This document shows positions 63,410 to 64,000 of a stretch of DNA of 64,000 bases, piece after piece. The notes under the pieces were generated by a model. It saw only the letters and a program-made list of their open reading frames with translations, was not told where the DNA came from and did no database searches. The stretch is from assembly GCA_947095585.1 (NCBI GenBank), contig OX352765.1:92402965-92466964 (forward strand), read 5' to 3'. Source of the stretch: Nephrocerus scutellatus. Its lineage: Eukaryota; Arthropoda; Insecta; Diptera; Pipunculidae. The stretch's first letter is position 1. Every line of letters starts with the position of its first letter. Made by a program: the position numbers and the translations under genes.

Positions 63410-64000
63410 TGAAAATGTGGGTGGGTTGGAATAAAAAAGAAGAAGCACATATTATAACAATTTACAATAAATATAAAGTTTTTCTAAAAACACACACACA
63501 AATGTAAAACAACAACAACAAACCGTACAAGTGTCGCTTTACGATTAAAGAAAAATAACAGGGATTGGGATGAAATACATGCTGCGCAACGGATTGTAAC
63601 AATAATAATATGGTGGACTGGCATATTCTGGAAAAATAGAAAAATATTTTGAGGAATGTTTTCCGGTTATTTGCGGAAATAAAAACAAAATAGCGAACGA
63701 AAAATCCTTCTTGGCAGTCTTGGTGTAGGTACAAAATGTGATTTGAGCGATTGAGTGGAAGTAAAAAAGAAATTGAAGGTCCGTGAAAAATAGCACAAGT
63801 ACCTTATAAAAATGTAATAAACTGTTCTTGTTTTTTTTTTCAGGTTGATTGCTCTCAAGCAGCTGAAATAGAAAACAGAAATTAAAATCAAATGATTTTG
63901 CTAAATTTGGTATAAAGCTAACGAATAAGTATTGTAACGAAAATGGTACGCAACTTCTTCTAATCTCTTCTTCATTCAACGTTTTTTTAACCTTTCAGTA
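63410..64000. other. Intronic or intergenic stretch to the right edge
   Basis: A possible in-phase minus-strand exon lies at 63543-63627 (acceptor TTTTTCCAG, donor GTAAAG). Another acceptor-like TTCTATTTCAG lies at about 63870. The frames at 63545-63979 are Phe/Tyr-rich and look non-coding. (CAA)n at 63508-63520. Confidence 0.35.

Noticed and set aside
63545..63979. A 144-aa Phe/Tyr-rich minus-strand frame
   Set aside because: AT-rich intron-like sequence with splice sites inside it; composition driven by T-runs.

Overview
The window is animal nuclear DNA, almost certainly from a true fly (Diptera). Protein-coding sequence is sparse and intron-split, three introns are only 59-68 bp, and most of the rest is decayed non-LTR retrotransposons, tRNA-derived SINEs, minisatellites and microsatellites. 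One intact gene resembles Drosophila swallow, which is a fly-type gene. There are no operons, ribosome binding sites, CRISPR arrays or prokaryotic features.

Genes lie on the right side. (1) A minus-strand SLC29A4/ENT4-type equilibrative nucleoside (or monoamine) transporter has five coding exons between 43754 and 56244. The splice phases close exactly, giving 691 residues, with a 10.2-kb first intron full of transposon debris and an unusual Thr/Ala-rich C-terminal tail. (2) A single-exon plus-strand gene at 59369-60976 (535 aa) looks like swallow, the coiled-coil dynein-light-chain adaptor needed for bicoid mRNA localisation in Drosophila. (3) Two small minus-strand exons at 63211-63408 look like the 3' end of an unidentified gene encoding a Pro-Pro-Ser-Tyr tail. 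(4) A possible 100-aa single-span membrane protein lies at 2482-2784 (minus).

The left 43 kb is gene-poor. It holds fragments of at least four retrotransposon groups: RTE-like (E1), CR1/jockey-like (E2), RNase H-bearing I/LOA/R1-like (E3, several subfamilies) and jockey-like (E4). It also holds a tRNA-derived SINE (S1), a dispersed non-coding repeat (R-A), a second repeat with a B-box-like motif (S2), a ~150-bp-unit satellite (11.8-12.9 kb), and 15-bp and AAGACC-type minisatellites. Every transposon ORF read here carries stops, frameshifts or deletions. Unique stretches between them are AT-rich with microsatellites typical of fly introns or intergenic DNA.

The transporter and the swallow-like gene are transcribed away from each other from about 56.2 kb and 59.0-59.4 kb, so the 3 kb between them is the likely site of both promoters. 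Family assignments rest on motifs recognised by eye; no database search was possible.
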